Origin: Actinomycetota bacterium
GTDB taxonomy: Bacteria; Actinomycetota; Thermoleophilia; BMS3ABIN01
DNA length: 64,000 bases
NCBI GenBank assembly: GCA_023382335.1
Contig: JAMCPM010000012.1
Coordinates: 46,976 to 110,975, forward strand
Direction: 5' to 3'
Shown here: one piece after another, positions 8,444-16,674 of the stretch
Numbering within the stretch: position 1 is the first letter of the stretch
Layout of the letters: every line of letters starts with the position of its first letter
Made by a program: the position numbers and the translations under genes
The notes under the pieces: generated by a model
What the model saw: the letters and a program-made list of their open reading frames with translations, nothing else
Database searches by the model: none
What the model was told of the DNA's origin: nothing

Positions 8444-10231
8444 ATGCATTTAACTCGTAAGAAAATAAACCTCAGCCTCGCCAACAAGCTCTTCCTGGTC
8501 TTCTTCTCCGTGTTCGTCTTTGGAGTCTTCATCATCGCCGCGGTAGTGGTGCCGCAGCTGAAGACGCGCCTCACCGACCAGAAGCTGCGAAATCTTGGCG
8601 ACTACGCCACCCTGTATTCCGAGAGCTACCTGACGGCGCTCAATCAGGGCTCGTCCCGCATCGGTCTCGACCTGCTGACGCAGCAGTACGCCGAGCGCGC
8701 TGACGCCCGCATCCTGGCGGTTGACAGCTCGGGCAATCTTCTTTCCGATTCGCTGATGGGGCAGGGTTTCGACTCCGGGGACTACGCCATCGCCAATGAC
8801 GCCTTCAACAGCGGCAATCTTGCCACGAACGTGACTTCCATCAATGGGCGCAGCTTCGCCATGGCCGCCGTGCCGGTGTCCAAAAACAACCGCATCGTCG
8901 CCGCCATCATCGTGTCATCGTCGATGAGCGATGTCGATTCAGCGGTCAGGCTGGTCGGATGGCTGATGTTCGCCGCGGGAACCGCGGCGCTGGTTATCGC
9001 CAGCGTGGTCATCTACCTGGTATCGCATTTCGTCTCGCGCCGCATCCGCCGCATCGAATCCGGGGCGCAGCAGATAGCCGAAGGCGATTTCGACATCAAG
9101 CTGCCGGTGAGGTCCGCCGACGAGCTGGGCCAGCTGGCCATGACCTTCAACGACATGGGCAGCAAGCTGGGCTCCGCCTTCCAGCAGGTTGATAATGAGA
9201 AGAGGCGTGCCAAGGTCTTGCTCGACGATCTGAGCGAGGGCGTCATCGGCATCGATGTCGATGGCAACATCATCGTCGCCAACCCGGCGGCGGAGGGGCT
9301 GCTCGGGCGCGAGATAACGGTGCCCTGTTCCCTGAAGGAATGCCTCCCGGACGAGATCTACGAGCTCTGGCTCTCGATGAATCCCCAGCACCCGTTCCGC
9401 GAGGACACTTTCATGCTGCCGCGCGAGCGGGCGATGCAGGTCCACACCTCGTTTCTCTCCGACCAGGCGGAGCTGGTATCGCTGCTGGTGCTGCGCGACG
9501 TCAGCCAGGAAGTCAAGATGGAAAAATCCCGCCGCGATTTTATTGCCAACGCCTCGCACGAGCTGAAGACGCCGCTGTTCTCGCTGGGTGGTTTCCTCGA
9601 GTTGCTGCAGGACGAGGACGTCGACGAGAGCACCAAGGAAGAGTTTGTCGCGACCATGCGCGAGCAGGTTGACCGCTTGTCCGACCTGGCCCGCAAGCTT
9701 CTCGATCTGTCGCAGATGGATTCGGGGGCGATCGACGTCCGCGCCAGCCGCGTCGAGCTCAAGGACGTCGTCGACACCGTCGCCAGGGAGTTCACCGCCT
9801 ACTCGGTCTCGCACGATTCGCGCGTCGACACCTCGGCGCTGCCGGAAGATCTGGTAGCCTCCTGCGATCCCGACCGCACCGCCCAGCTGGCGCGGATCCT
9901 CATCGACAACGCCCTAAAATATTCTCCGGAAGGGGCCGCCGTCCAGGTGAGCGGCAGCCACAACGGCAAGAGCGTCAGCTTCACCGTGGCCGACCATGGA
10001 CCGGGCATTCCCGCCGACGAGCTGCCGCGGGTGTTCGAGCGCTTCTACCGGGGGCGGGCCGCCGGGCGCATCCGCGGCACCGGCCTGGGCCTGTCGATCG
10101 CGCACGAGCTGGCGAGGTTGATGAACGGCACGATCGAGGTAGAGTCGACAGGCAAGGGTTCCAGCTTCACGGTTACGCTGCCGGTGGGTCAGAGCCTCGG
10201 GGCCGGCACAGCCTCGAGCCTGCAGGCCTGA
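8444..10231 (+). CDS. PhoR/WalK-like sensor histidine kinase
   Basis: 595 residues. One membrane helix at about 15-40, an extracytoplasmic sensor of about 130 residues, a second helix near 170-195, a HAMP domain, a PAS-like segment around 260-350, then the HisKA H box ASHELKTPL with the phospho-accepting His372. The ATPase part has DNALKYS (N box), DHGPGIP (G1) and RGTGLGLSIA (G2). It should phosphorylate the adjacent OmpR-type regulator. The architecture suggests envelope or phosphate sensing, but the signal is not evident. Confidence 0.93.
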   Translation: MHLTRKKINLSLANKLFLVFFSVFVFGVFIIAAVVVPQLKTRLTDQKLRNLGDYATLYSESYLTALNQGSSRIGLDLLTQQYAERADARILAVDSSGNLLSDSLMGQGFDSGDYAIANDAFNSGNLATNVTSINGRSFAMAAVPVSKNNRIVAAIIVSSSMSDVDSAVRLVGWLMFAAGTAALVIASVVIYLVSHFVSRRIRRIESGAQQIAEGDFDIKLPVRSADELGQLAMTFNDMGSKLGSAFQQVDNEKRRAKVLLDDLSEGVIGIDVDGNIIVANPAAEGLLGREITVPCSLKECLPDEIYELWLSMNPQHPFREDTFMLPRERAMQVHTSFLSDQAELVSLLVLRDVSQEVKMEKSRRDFIANASHELKTPLFSLGGFLELLQDEDVDESTKEEFVATMREQVDRLSDLARKLLDLSQMDSGAIDVRASRVELKDVVDTVAREFTAYSVSHDSRVDTSALPEDLVASCDPDRTAQLARILIDNALKYSPEGAAVQVSGSHNGKSVSFTVADHGPGIPADELPRVFERFYRGRAAGRIRGTGLGLSIAHELARLMNGTIEVESTGKGSSFTVTLPVGQSLGAGTASSLQA

Positions 10232-10269
10232 GGCCGGCCCTTGGGAAATTTACTTCCCGCCGGGCTCAG

Positions 10270-10294
10270 TTAACATAAGTTAACCTCGCTTAAC
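10270..10294 (+). promoter_or_regulatory. Three TTAAC direct repeats, OmpR-type operator candidate
   Basis: TTAAC occurs at 10270, 10280 and 10290 with an exact 10-base period. The array ends 10 bases before the -35 of the htrA promoter. Helically phased direct repeats are the usual target of OmpR/PhoB-type regulators, so the regulator at 7701-8408 is the obvious candidate. This link is inference. Confidence 0.5.
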
Positions 10295-10304
10295 CCCTTC
10301 TCCA

Positions 10305-10332
10305 TTGGCCTTTTCGCCTACTTGGGTATAAT
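10305..10332 (+). promoter_or_regulatory. Sigma-70-type promoter of htrA
   Basis: TTGGCC and TATAAT are separated by 16 bases, about 110 bases upstream of the htrA start. The direct repeats lie directly upstream. Confidence 0.6.
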
Positions 10333-10384
10333 GAGGATGGTTGAGTTAGTGAAGTCTCGGCCGGGGTCTTAAATAAGCTTCTGT

Positions 10385-10407
10385 CGGGTGGCTTGGTCAG
10401 CCACCCG
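10385..10407 (+). promoter_or_regulatory. Hairpin in the htrA 5' leader
   Basis: CGGGTGGCT and AGCCACCCG form a 9-bp stem with a 5-nt loop inside the predicted htrA leader, followed by a ribosome site GAGGAG at 10431. There is no T tract, so mRNA stabilisation or translational control is more likely than termination. Confidence 0.45.
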
Positions 10408-10442
10408 AAGCTGTTAAAGGAAGTAATCGTGAGGAGAAGCAA

Positions 10443-11612
10443 ATGAAGAGAGCGCTCGAGATAGCAACAAGCTTCGTCGTCGGCATCGGCGGGGCGGCTT
10501 TATTTATATTAATCGCGTATTCGTTCCACTTCGGGGGCCTCGGTCAGATCGCGACCACCGTCACCCTTCCCACCACAGCTTCCGACAGCCAGCTCACTTC
10601 CGCGCCGGTGCCAACCGGCGGCGGCATAGACCCGCAGCAGATCTATCAGAAGTATGCCGACTCGGTCGTGCAGATCGTCTCGACCTTCCAGGGAAGCGGC
10701 AACAACATCTTTCATCAGTCCCAGGAACAGCAGGGCGTAGGCTCTGGCTTCGTCGTCAACAGTGATGGTTATATCCTGACCAACGCCCACGTGGTGACCA
10801 GCGAGACGACGCCGGCCCAGAAGGCCACCGATATTGAGGTCAATTTCAGGAACGGCAAGAAGGCCAAGGCCACGATCGTCGGCTATGACCTCACCAGCAG
10901 CGACATCGCGGTCATCAAGGTCGATCCTGCCGGGCTAGACCTGGTGCCCGCGGCGCTGGGCGATTCCGACAAGGTCAACGTCGGCGAGCCGGTCGTGGCT
11001 ATCGGCAGCCCCTTCGGGATCGAATATGCGAGCACCCTTACTTCCGGAATCGTCAGCGGCACCAAGCGCACGGTCGAATCGCCGTCGGCGGGATTCAGCA
11101 TTCAGAACGCCATCCAGACCGACGCGGCCATCAATCCCGGCAACAGCGGCGGCCCCCTGATCAATTCGCGTGGCGAGGTCATCGGGCTCAACGAGCAGAT
11201 CGCTTCCAGCAGCGGCGGCTCTGAGGGCGTGGGCTTCGCGGTGCCGATCAATACGGCCAAGCAGGCGATGGACCAGATCCTCTCCAACGGCTCGGTCGAG
11301 TACGCCTGGCTGGGAGTCGTCGGCCAGACCGTCACCAGCGACGTCGCCAAGCAGCAGAACCTGTCGACCGACAAAGGCGCACTGATCACGGATATAGTCT
11401 CCGGCGCCCCGGCGGAAAAAGCCGGCCTGCAGAAGGGCGACATCATCACCGCCATCGATGGGCAGGCGATGAACAAGATGGAGGACGTCTCCGGTTACCT
11501 GACCCAGCGCCATCCTAGTGACAAGGTCAAGGTCACCTACCTGCGCGGCAGCGACTCTCACGACGCCGATGTCGAGCTGGCCAAGCGGCCTGACACTCTG
11601 ACTCCGCAGTAA
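10443..11612 (+). CDS. htrA: HtrA/DegP-like serine protease with PDZ domain
   Basis: 389 residues. An N-terminal membrane anchor (about 8-28) and a Thr/Ser-rich linker precede a trypsin-like domain with the triad His116 (TNAHVV), Asp154 (SSDIAV) and Ser235 (GNSGGPL). A PDZ domain from about 290 ends the protein (GAPAEKAGLQKGD). It would act outside the membrane in protein quality control. It lies downstream of a two-component system whose regulator probably controls it through the TTAAC repeats, a common arrangement for envelope stress. ATG with GAGGAG seven bases before it. Confidence 0.93.
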   Translation: MKRALEIATSFVVGIGGAALFILIAYSFHFGGLGQIATTVTLPTTASDSQLTSAPVPTGGGIDPQQIYQKYADSVVQIVSTFQGSGNNIFHQSQEQQGVGSGFVVNSDGYILTNAHVVTSETTPAQKATDIEVNFRNGKKAKATIVGYDLTSSDIAVIKVDPAGLDLVPAALGDSDKVNVGEPVVAIGSPFGIEYASTLTSGIVSGTKRTVESPSAGFSIQNAIQTDAAINPGNSGGPLINSRGEVIGLNEQIASSSGGSEGVGFAVPINTAKQAMDQILSNGSVEYAWLGVVGQTVTSDVAKQQNLSTDKGALITDIVSGAPAEKAGLQKGDIITAIDGQAMNKMEDVSGYLTQRHPSDKVKVTYLRGSDSHDADVELAKRPDTLTPQ

Positions 11613-11730
11613 TCAGGATACGGAAGCAGCGGCAACCGATACCCTGATTATGCGATAGAACCTTGGCGCGCGAAGTGCGCGCCGGCACATGGCAATGCAT
11701 GCTTGCTCCAGCAGGTTGCCACTTTTGGAA

Positions 11731-11765
11731 GGGCGAGGGGCGCGCCGCAGGCGCGCCCCTCGCCC
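11731..11765 (+). terminator. Perfect 16-bp GC hairpin with GCA loop after htrA
   Basis: A 16-bp perfect stem (11731-11746 with 11750-11765) encloses the 3-nt loop GCA. The downstream T tract is weak (GTTTCCACTTTCC). It could be the htrA terminator or a dispersed palindromic element; a very similar hairpin with the same loop lies at 16607-16639. Confidence 0.5.
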
Positions 11766-11785
11766 GTTTCCACTTTCCATCCCCG

Positions 11786-11794
11786 TGGTAGTAT
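11786..11794 (+). promoter_or_regulatory. Extended -10 element for acuC
   Basis: TGGTAGTAT fits an extended -10 and ends only 9 bases before the acuC ATG. The transcript would have a leader of a few bases at most, and no ribosome site is visible. Confidence 0.4.
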
Positions 11795-11803
11795 TAGCCT
11801 GCC

Positions 11804-12973
11804 ATGACCGGGAACGCGGCACTCATCTACAGCGAAAGCTACATGGGCTACAACTTCAGCCCCTGGCACCCCATGAAACCGGAACGGCTGATGCTGACCG
11901 CTGAGCTGATCAAGGCTTACGGACTGCCGGAGCTCCCGGGGATGGCCATCGTCGAGCCGAGGCTGGCCTCCGATGAGGAGCTCAGGCTCGTCCACGACCA
12001 GGACTACATCGACAAGGTGCGCGAGCTCAGCGATCCTGATGCCGGCCAGCAGAACGGGGCTGGCTGGGGGCTCGGCACAGGGGACAACCCCGTCTTCCCG
12101 CGTATGCACGAAGCCTCCGCCACTATTGCCGGCGGCGCCCTCGAAGCCGCGCGCATGATCATGGAGGGCGAAGCCGGCCACGTCTTTCACATGGGCGGCG
12201 GCCTTCATCACGCCCAGCGGGCGCGGGCATCCGGCTTTTGCATCTACAACGACGTTGCCCTGGCGGCCGCCTGGCTCAGGAAGCAATATGGCGCCCGCGT
12301 CCTTTACCTGGATTTCGACGCCCACCACGGAGACGGCGTCGAGGCTGCCTTCTACGACGACCCCGAAGTCATGACCGTTTCCTTTCACGAGTCGGGAATG
12401 TATCTCTTCCCCGGCACCGGCTTCACCAATGAGAACGGCGCCGGGGCCGGCCGCGGCTACGCGGTGAACCTGCCGCTGGCTCCGGAGACCACCGACGACA
12501 TCCTGCTGGAAGCTTATGACGCGCTGGTGCCCGGCCTCGCCCGCAGGTTCAAGCCGGACATCATCATCACCCAGAACGGCTGCGACGGTCACTGGAGCGA
12601 TCCGCTGACGCATCTCTGCTACACGCTGGCGGGTTTCAGGGCGCTCGATGCGCGGCTGCATGAGCTGGTACACGAGGTCTGCGGCGGCCGCTGGCTGGGC
12701 TCCGGCGGCGGCGGCTATCAGGCTTACACGGTGGTGCCGCGCGCCTGGACCATCCTCATGGCCGAGATGACACAGCAGCAGCTTCCCGAGCCGCTTCCCG
12801 AAAGCTGGCGGGTGCTCTGTGGCCGCTATGCCGACAGCGAGGTTCCCCTGACGCTCAGCGGCGACGAGCCGCCCCAGCCGCTACCCTCGGCGGTCGAGAG
12901 GGCGCGCAACATGGCGATGAAAGGTGTGGCGGAGCTAGAGGAAAAGGCCCCTCCGGAAAACGATGTGAAATAA
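11804..12973 (+). CDS. acuC: AcuC-like class I deacetylase (histone deacetylase family)
   Basis: 389 residues. The zinc-dependent deacetylase fold shows GGGLHHA (the His pair of the charge relay), LDFDAHHGDG and NGCDGHWSDPL with the Asp/His zinc ligands, and GSGGGGY near the C-terminus with the catalytic Tyr. The length and the PWHPMKPERL start match AcuC, which in Bacillus deacetylates acetyl-CoA synthetase. No acs gene is adjacent, so the substrate here is open; polyamine deacetylation is an alternative. It stands alone, between the htrA hairpin and an AT-rich lipoprotein gene. Confidence 0.88.
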   Translation: MTGNAALIYSESYMGYNFSPWHPMKPERLMLTAELIKAYGLPELPGMAIVEPRLASDEELRLVHDQDYIDKVRELSDPDAGQQNGAGWGLGTGDNPVFPRMHEASATIAGGALEAARMIMEGEAGHVFHMGGGLHHAQRARASGFCIYNDVALAAAWLRKQYGARVLYLDFDAHHGDGVEAAFYDDPEVMTVSFHESGMYLFPGTGFTNENGAGAGRGYAVNLPLAPETTDDILLEAYDALVPGLARRFKPDIIITQNGCDGHWSDPLTHLCYTLAGFRALDARLHELVHEVCGGRWLGSGGGGYQAYTVVPRAWTILMAEMTQQQLPEPLPESWRVLCGRYADSEVPLTLSGDEPPQPLPSAVERARNMAMKGVAELEEKAPPENDVK

Positions 12974-13010
12974 TACCGATAACATCAGTCCTCAGAACGG
13001 GAGATAAAAC

Positions 13011-14222
13011 TTGCGTACCTCAATGAAACTGCTTTTGTCACAAGCAGTTTTCCTGGTAATCCTAGCTTTCGCGGTGTCTTCATGCAGCACGGCTCAATCT
13101 CCGGAGATAAATAACGTTGGAGAAGCATTCTACCGTGGTGATGCCAGCCGAAGCGGGGTATACACTGCCCAAGAAATAATTGAGCTAAAAGGCATTAGGT
13201 GGAAGTTCCAGGCTGGAGACAGAATCTTTTCTACGCCGGCGGTTGTTGATCAAACAGTTTATTTTGGCAGCGTTAATTCCAATTTTTATGCTGTTGATAT
13301 TAATTCAGGCCAAGAGAAATGGAGAAAAAGAACTAACGGAGCGGTTTCTTCTGGCCCCGCAGTTGACAATGGGATTGTTTATATTGGAAGTTTCGATGGC
13401 GCTCTCTATGCATTAGATGCAAATACGGGTGAAGAGCGGTGGCGTTTCGAAACGCCACCGGCATCCGTGCCTCCGTCTGATAAAAGGATATCGAATCACG
13501 GGATTGATTCATCTCCAGTAGTTGTAAATGGAGTCGTTTATTTTGGCACATATGGAGAGGATTTCTATGCTCTGAAAAGTACCACGGGGGAGAAACTATG
13601 GGAGTTTAGGGCAGACTCTCCAATATTTTCGGCTGGTGCGGTCGACGATGGTTCAGTTTATTTTGCCAGTCTCACCAGTCTCTATGCACTAGATGCCAGT
13701 ACGGGTGTAAAAAAGTGGTCTATCCAGACAGGAAAGAACACGATGTCGAATACACCTTCTGTGAAGGGAGGACTTGTATTCCTTGACGATGTGGAATTCC
13801 TACACGCTTTTGATATCAAGAATGGTAAAGAAAAATGGTCATTCAAATTAGGAAGGCAAGAAACTTCGGACTGTATGGTAGCTGTGGATCAAAACAGTGT
13901 CTTCATAGGAGACAGGGACGCCTTCTATATGATCGACGCGAACAGCGGCGAAAAAAAATGGGAGTTCAAACCTGTCATGTCTTCAGGCGCACCAGGCGCG
14001 ACAGCGACTCCCCCTACAATTGCTGGCAATTCTGTCTATTTTGCGGATCTAAGGGGTAACATTGTGTCGCTGGATGTAAAGGATGGCAGCGTTAAATGGA
14101 AATATAAGTATCAAAAAGATTTAATGCAGGCCCCGACGCCTCTTACTATATCTGACGGAGTTATTTATCTGGGTAGTATGGATGGGAACTTATACGCCAT
14201 CGAAGGAGGTTCTTCAGCATAA
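13011..14222 (+). CDS. PQQ-like beta-propeller lipoprotein
   Basis: 403 residues from a TTG preceded by GGGAG; an ATG four codons later is an alternative. A signal peptide ends in the lipobox AVSSC, so the protein should be a lipoprotein on the outer face of the membrane. At least seven repeats of the type VYFGS...YALDA.TGEEKW form a PQQ-dehydrogenase-like/BamB-like propeller. There are no catalytic PQQ residues to point to, so a scaffolding or binding role is more likely than an enzyme. The gene is visibly AT-richer than its neighbours on both sides and probably came by transfer. Confidence 0.85.
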   Translation: MRTSMKLLLSQAVFLVILAFAVSSCSTAQSPEINNVGEAFYRGDASRSGVYTAQEIIELKGIRWKFQAGDRIFSTPAVVDQTVYFGSVNSNFYAVDINSGQEKWRKRTNGAVSSGPAVDNGIVYIGSFDGALYALDANTGEERWRFETPPASVPPSDKRISNHGIDSSPVVVNGVVYFGTYGEDFYALKSTTGEKLWEFRADSPIFSAGAVDDGSVYFASLTSLYALDASTGVKKWSIQTGKNTMSNTPSVKGGLVFLDDVEFLHAFDIKNGKEKWSFKLGRQETSDCMVAVDQNSVFIGDRDAFYMIDANSGEKKWEFKPVMSSGAPGATATPPTIAGNSVYFADLRGNIVSLDVKDGSVKWKYKYQKDLMQAPTPLTISDGVIYLGSMDGNLYAIEGGSSA

Positions 14223-14352
14223 CTGGACCAAGTCTTCGCCTGCTTAATAATTATTGATTGATTATTTTTTCTATCAACGTTGGCCTATGATTCCCCGTTA
14301 AAATCCTTTATATGATGGCTTGGATATTCGGATAGCACGGCCTGATTTGCGC

Positions 14353-14358
14353 TATACT
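14353..14358 (+). promoter_or_regulatory. -10 element before the IMPase gene
   Basis: TATACT lies 55 bases before the IMPase GTG and 9 bases before a short in-frame leader reading frame. The -35 is not convincing. Confidence 0.35.
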
Positions 14359-14366
14359 TACCGCTT

Positions 14367-14411
14367 GTGAGAACTTCCCTTTACATAATCGTCCCGGCGC
14401 TCGACCGGTGA
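14367..14411 (+). CDS. Possible 14-residue leader peptide coupled to the IMPase gene
   Basis: A short frame, GTG to TGA, encodes MRTSLYIIVPALDR. Its TGA overlaps the GTG start of the IMPase gene (GTGA), and the GTG lies just after the expected start of transcription from TATACT. Position and coupling suggest a leader peptide that delivers ribosomes to the next gene, but such frames also occur by chance. Confidence 0.25.
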   Translation: MRTSLYIIVPALDR

Positions 14412-15385
14412 GCAAGGCTTCTCTGGACATCAACGGCCTGGCGCTCGACCTCTGCCGCAACCTGCGGGAGGTCGTGCTTCCCGAGATCGGCAAGGCCGCG
14501 GCGCGCACGCACGCCGGCACCGCTGTCGGCGGCGACGTCACCTTCGGCATCGACGAGCTGGCCGAGGACTACCTGGTGGATTATCTCGAGAAGAGCGGCG
14601 CCAGCATCGCCGTCTACTCCGAGGACCGGGGGCTGCTGCGCTTCGGCGGCTCCGGGCCCGCCCACGTTCTCATCATCGATCCGGTCGACGGCACCCGTCC
14701 CGCCGCCGCGGGCCTCGAAGGCGCCATGGTCTCGGTGGCCGTGGCAGAGCTTAAAAACGGAGAGCCGGCGATGGGCGACGTGGTCTTCGGCTGCCTCATC
14801 GAGATCAAGAGCGGCACTACTTTCACCGCCGAGCGCGGCCAGGGCGTAAAGATCACGACCGCCGCCGGCGAGCCGGTCCCGGTCATCCTCTCCCGGAACA
14901 CCGATCTCTCAAAACTTTTCTGGACCATCGGCTTCCGCGGGCGTCCGGCGCGGGCCCTGATCGAAGCCCTGGGCGACCTCGTCGACCTCTCATCCGTCGA
15001 CGGCGGCGTCTTCGACCTGGGCAGCGCCACCTTTTCCATCACCCGCGTCCTCACCGGCCAGCTCGACGCATATATAGACATCGGGCCGCGCATGATCGAG
15101 GATGTCCCCGCGGTCAAGGCGCTCTTCGAGGAAGTCGGCAAGGGCGCCATCCTCAACAATTCTCCCCACGACCTGGCCGCGGTCGGGCTGATCTGCCGCG
15201 AGGCCGGCGCCATCTTCGGCGACGGCTGGGGCGAACCGCTCGAGGAAAGGCTGCTGCTGGGCTCCGACCATTCCTATCAGATGTCCTGCATCGCCGCCGC
15301 CAACCGTGAGATGTTCGACGCCATCGTCAAGGCTGTCGACGCCGGCATCGACGGGTTGCGCACGGCGTTTGGAAAAGGACGGTAG
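14408..15385 (+). CDS. Inositol monophosphatase-family phosphatase
   Basis: 325 residues, longer than the usual ~260. The metal-binding motifs are YSEDRG (Glu) and IIDPVDGTRP, the hallmark DPxDGT of the IMPase/FBPase superfamily; a later LDAYIDIGP with EDVPA occupies the place of the third metal ligand. Possible substrates are myo-inositol-1-phosphate, fructose-1,6-bisphosphate or PAP, and the sequence does not decide. The GTG start is coupled to a short upstream frame. The next gene, amrS, begins 22 bases after the stop. Confidence 0.8.
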   Translation: MSKASLDINGLALDLCRNLREVVLPEIGKAAARTHAGTAVGGDVTFGIDELAEDYLVDYLEKSGASIAVYSEDRGLLRFGGSGPAHVLIIDPVDGTRPAAAGLEGAMVSVAVAELKNGEPAMGDVVFGCLIEIKSGTTFTAERGQGVKITTAAGEPVPVILSRNTDLSKLFWTIGFRGRPARALIEALGDLVDLSSVDGGVFDLGSATFSITRVLTGQLDAYIDIGPRMIEDVPAVKALFEEVGKGAILNNSPHDLAAVGLICREAGAIFGDGWGEPLEERLLLGSDHSYQMSCIAAANREMFDAIVKAVDAGIDGLRTAFGKGR

Positions 15386-15407
15386 CGGGAAGCTGCCAGG
15401 CAGGATC

Positions 15408-16472
15408 ATGGACGAGAATCTGCATGAAGCGATGCTCTGGGAACCACGCCCCGGCGGCAAGGTGCGCTGCCGGGTCTGCCCCCGGCTGTGCGTCATCTCC
15501 GAGGGTAAGCTGGGAACCTGCAAGACCCGCAAGAACGTCGGCGGCAAATGCTACAGCCTCATCTACGACGAAGTCGTATCGATCGCCGCCGATCCCATCG
15601 AGAAGAAACCGCTATTCCATTTTTACCCGGGCACACAGGTCCTTTCCCTGGGAACCCTGGGCTGCAACATGCGCTGCCTGCACTGCCAGAACTGGCAGAT
15701 CGCCCATGCCGACGCCGTCGAGGACGGAGACCAGATGCGCCGGCTCAAGGCTGAGAATCTGCCGCGGATCGCCAAGCAGAACGACTGCGCCGGCGTCGCC
15801 TGGACCTACAACGAGCCCACTATCTGGCTGGAATTCGCCCTCGATGGGGCCAGGGCCTGTCACGAGCAGGGCCTCTACACGGTGTTTGTCACCAATGGCT
15901 ACATAACCCAGGAGGGCCTGGATATCATAGCGCCGCATCTCGACGCCTACCGCGTCGACATCAAGGGGTTCAGGCCCGAGACTTACAAGTTCCTGGCCAA
16001 GGTGCCCGACGCCAAGCCCATATTCGATGCCGCCGAGCGCGCCAAGAAGGTGCACGGCTGCCATGTAGAGATCGTCACAAATGTTATTCCCACGGTCAAC
16101 GACGACGAGGAGACGCTGCGCGGCATCGCCTCCTGGATCGCCGGCGCCCTGGGGGAGAAGACGCCATGGCATGTGACCCGCTTTTTCCCCTACCTGGAAC
16201 TGTCGCATCTCTCGCCGACGCCGATCGCGACGCTGGAGCGGGCCCTGGCCATTGGAAAAGAGGAAGGGCTCAAGTTCGTCTACCTGGGCAATGTCCCCGG
16301 GCATCCGAGTGAGAATACGGTCTGCCCGCATTGCCACCGCGTCGTCATCAGGCGCGACGGCTACAGTCTGGGGAACATCGATGTCCGGGAAGGTCATTGC
16401 GCCTTCTGCGGTGAAGATTTAAATATAATCCAGGCCGGGAGGATGAAGGCGGAAGCACCGTCTGAGGCCTGA
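15408..16472 (+). CDS. amrS: AmmeMemoRadiSam system radical SAM enzyme
   Basis: 354 residues from the ATG at 15408. The N-terminus has the Cys-rich CRVCPRLCVI and GTCKTR segment, followed by LGCNMRCLHCQNW, the CxxxCxxC radical SAM motif. The family's WTYNEPTIW and VDIKGF stretches follow, and the C-terminus ends in CPHCH and CAFCGEDLN, an extra zinc-finger-like or cluster-binding tail. AmrS normally works with Memo- and AMMECR1-like proteins, but neither gene is in the window. The reaction is not established. Confidence 0.9.
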   Translation: MDENLHEAMLWEPRPGGKVRCRVCPRLCVISEGKLGTCKTRKNVGGKCYSLIYDEVVSIAADPIEKKPLFHFYPGTQVLSLGTLGCNMRCLHCQNWQIAHADAVEDGDQMRRLKAENLPRIAKQNDCAGVAWTYNEPTIWLEFALDGARACHEQGLYTVFVTNGYITQEGLDIIAPHLDAYRVDIKGFRPETYKFLAKVPDAKPIFDAAERAKKVHGCHVEIVTNVIPTVNDDEETLRGIASWIAGALGEKTPWHVTRFFPYLELSHLSPTPIATLERALAIGKEEGLKFVYLGNVPGHPSENTVCPHCHRVVIRRDGYSLGNIDVREGHCAFCGEDLNIIQAGRMKAEAPSEA

Positions 16473-16606
16473 ATCAGGGAAGCGCGGGCCGGAGGCCTTG
16501 AAGGGCCCGGGTTCAAAGTTTCGCGGCGCCAGGCCGATGGATTGCCACTTCGGGGTGTAAAACAGGGGGCGGACAGGCCCGTGGTGGTGTATTATCCGAG
16601 CAACCG

Positions 16607-16639
16607 CCGCGGGGGCGGCCCGCAGGGCCGCCCCCGCGG
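16607..16639. repeat. Perfect 15-bp GC hairpin with GCA loop before treT
   Basis: Stem 16607-16621 pairs perfectly with 16625-16639 around the triloop GCA. No T tract follows. It lies in the 200-base gap between amrS and treT and closely resembles the hairpin at 11731-11765. The rest of the gap shows no gene. Confidence 0.55.
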
Positions 16640-16674
16640 AACATCCATTAAAAAGTCATGCGGGAGGTCGTTTT

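Noticed and set aside
10232..10262. GC dyad after the kinase stop as a terminator
   Set aside because: The outer stem is imperfect and there is no T tract; the inner 5-bp stem is too short to call.
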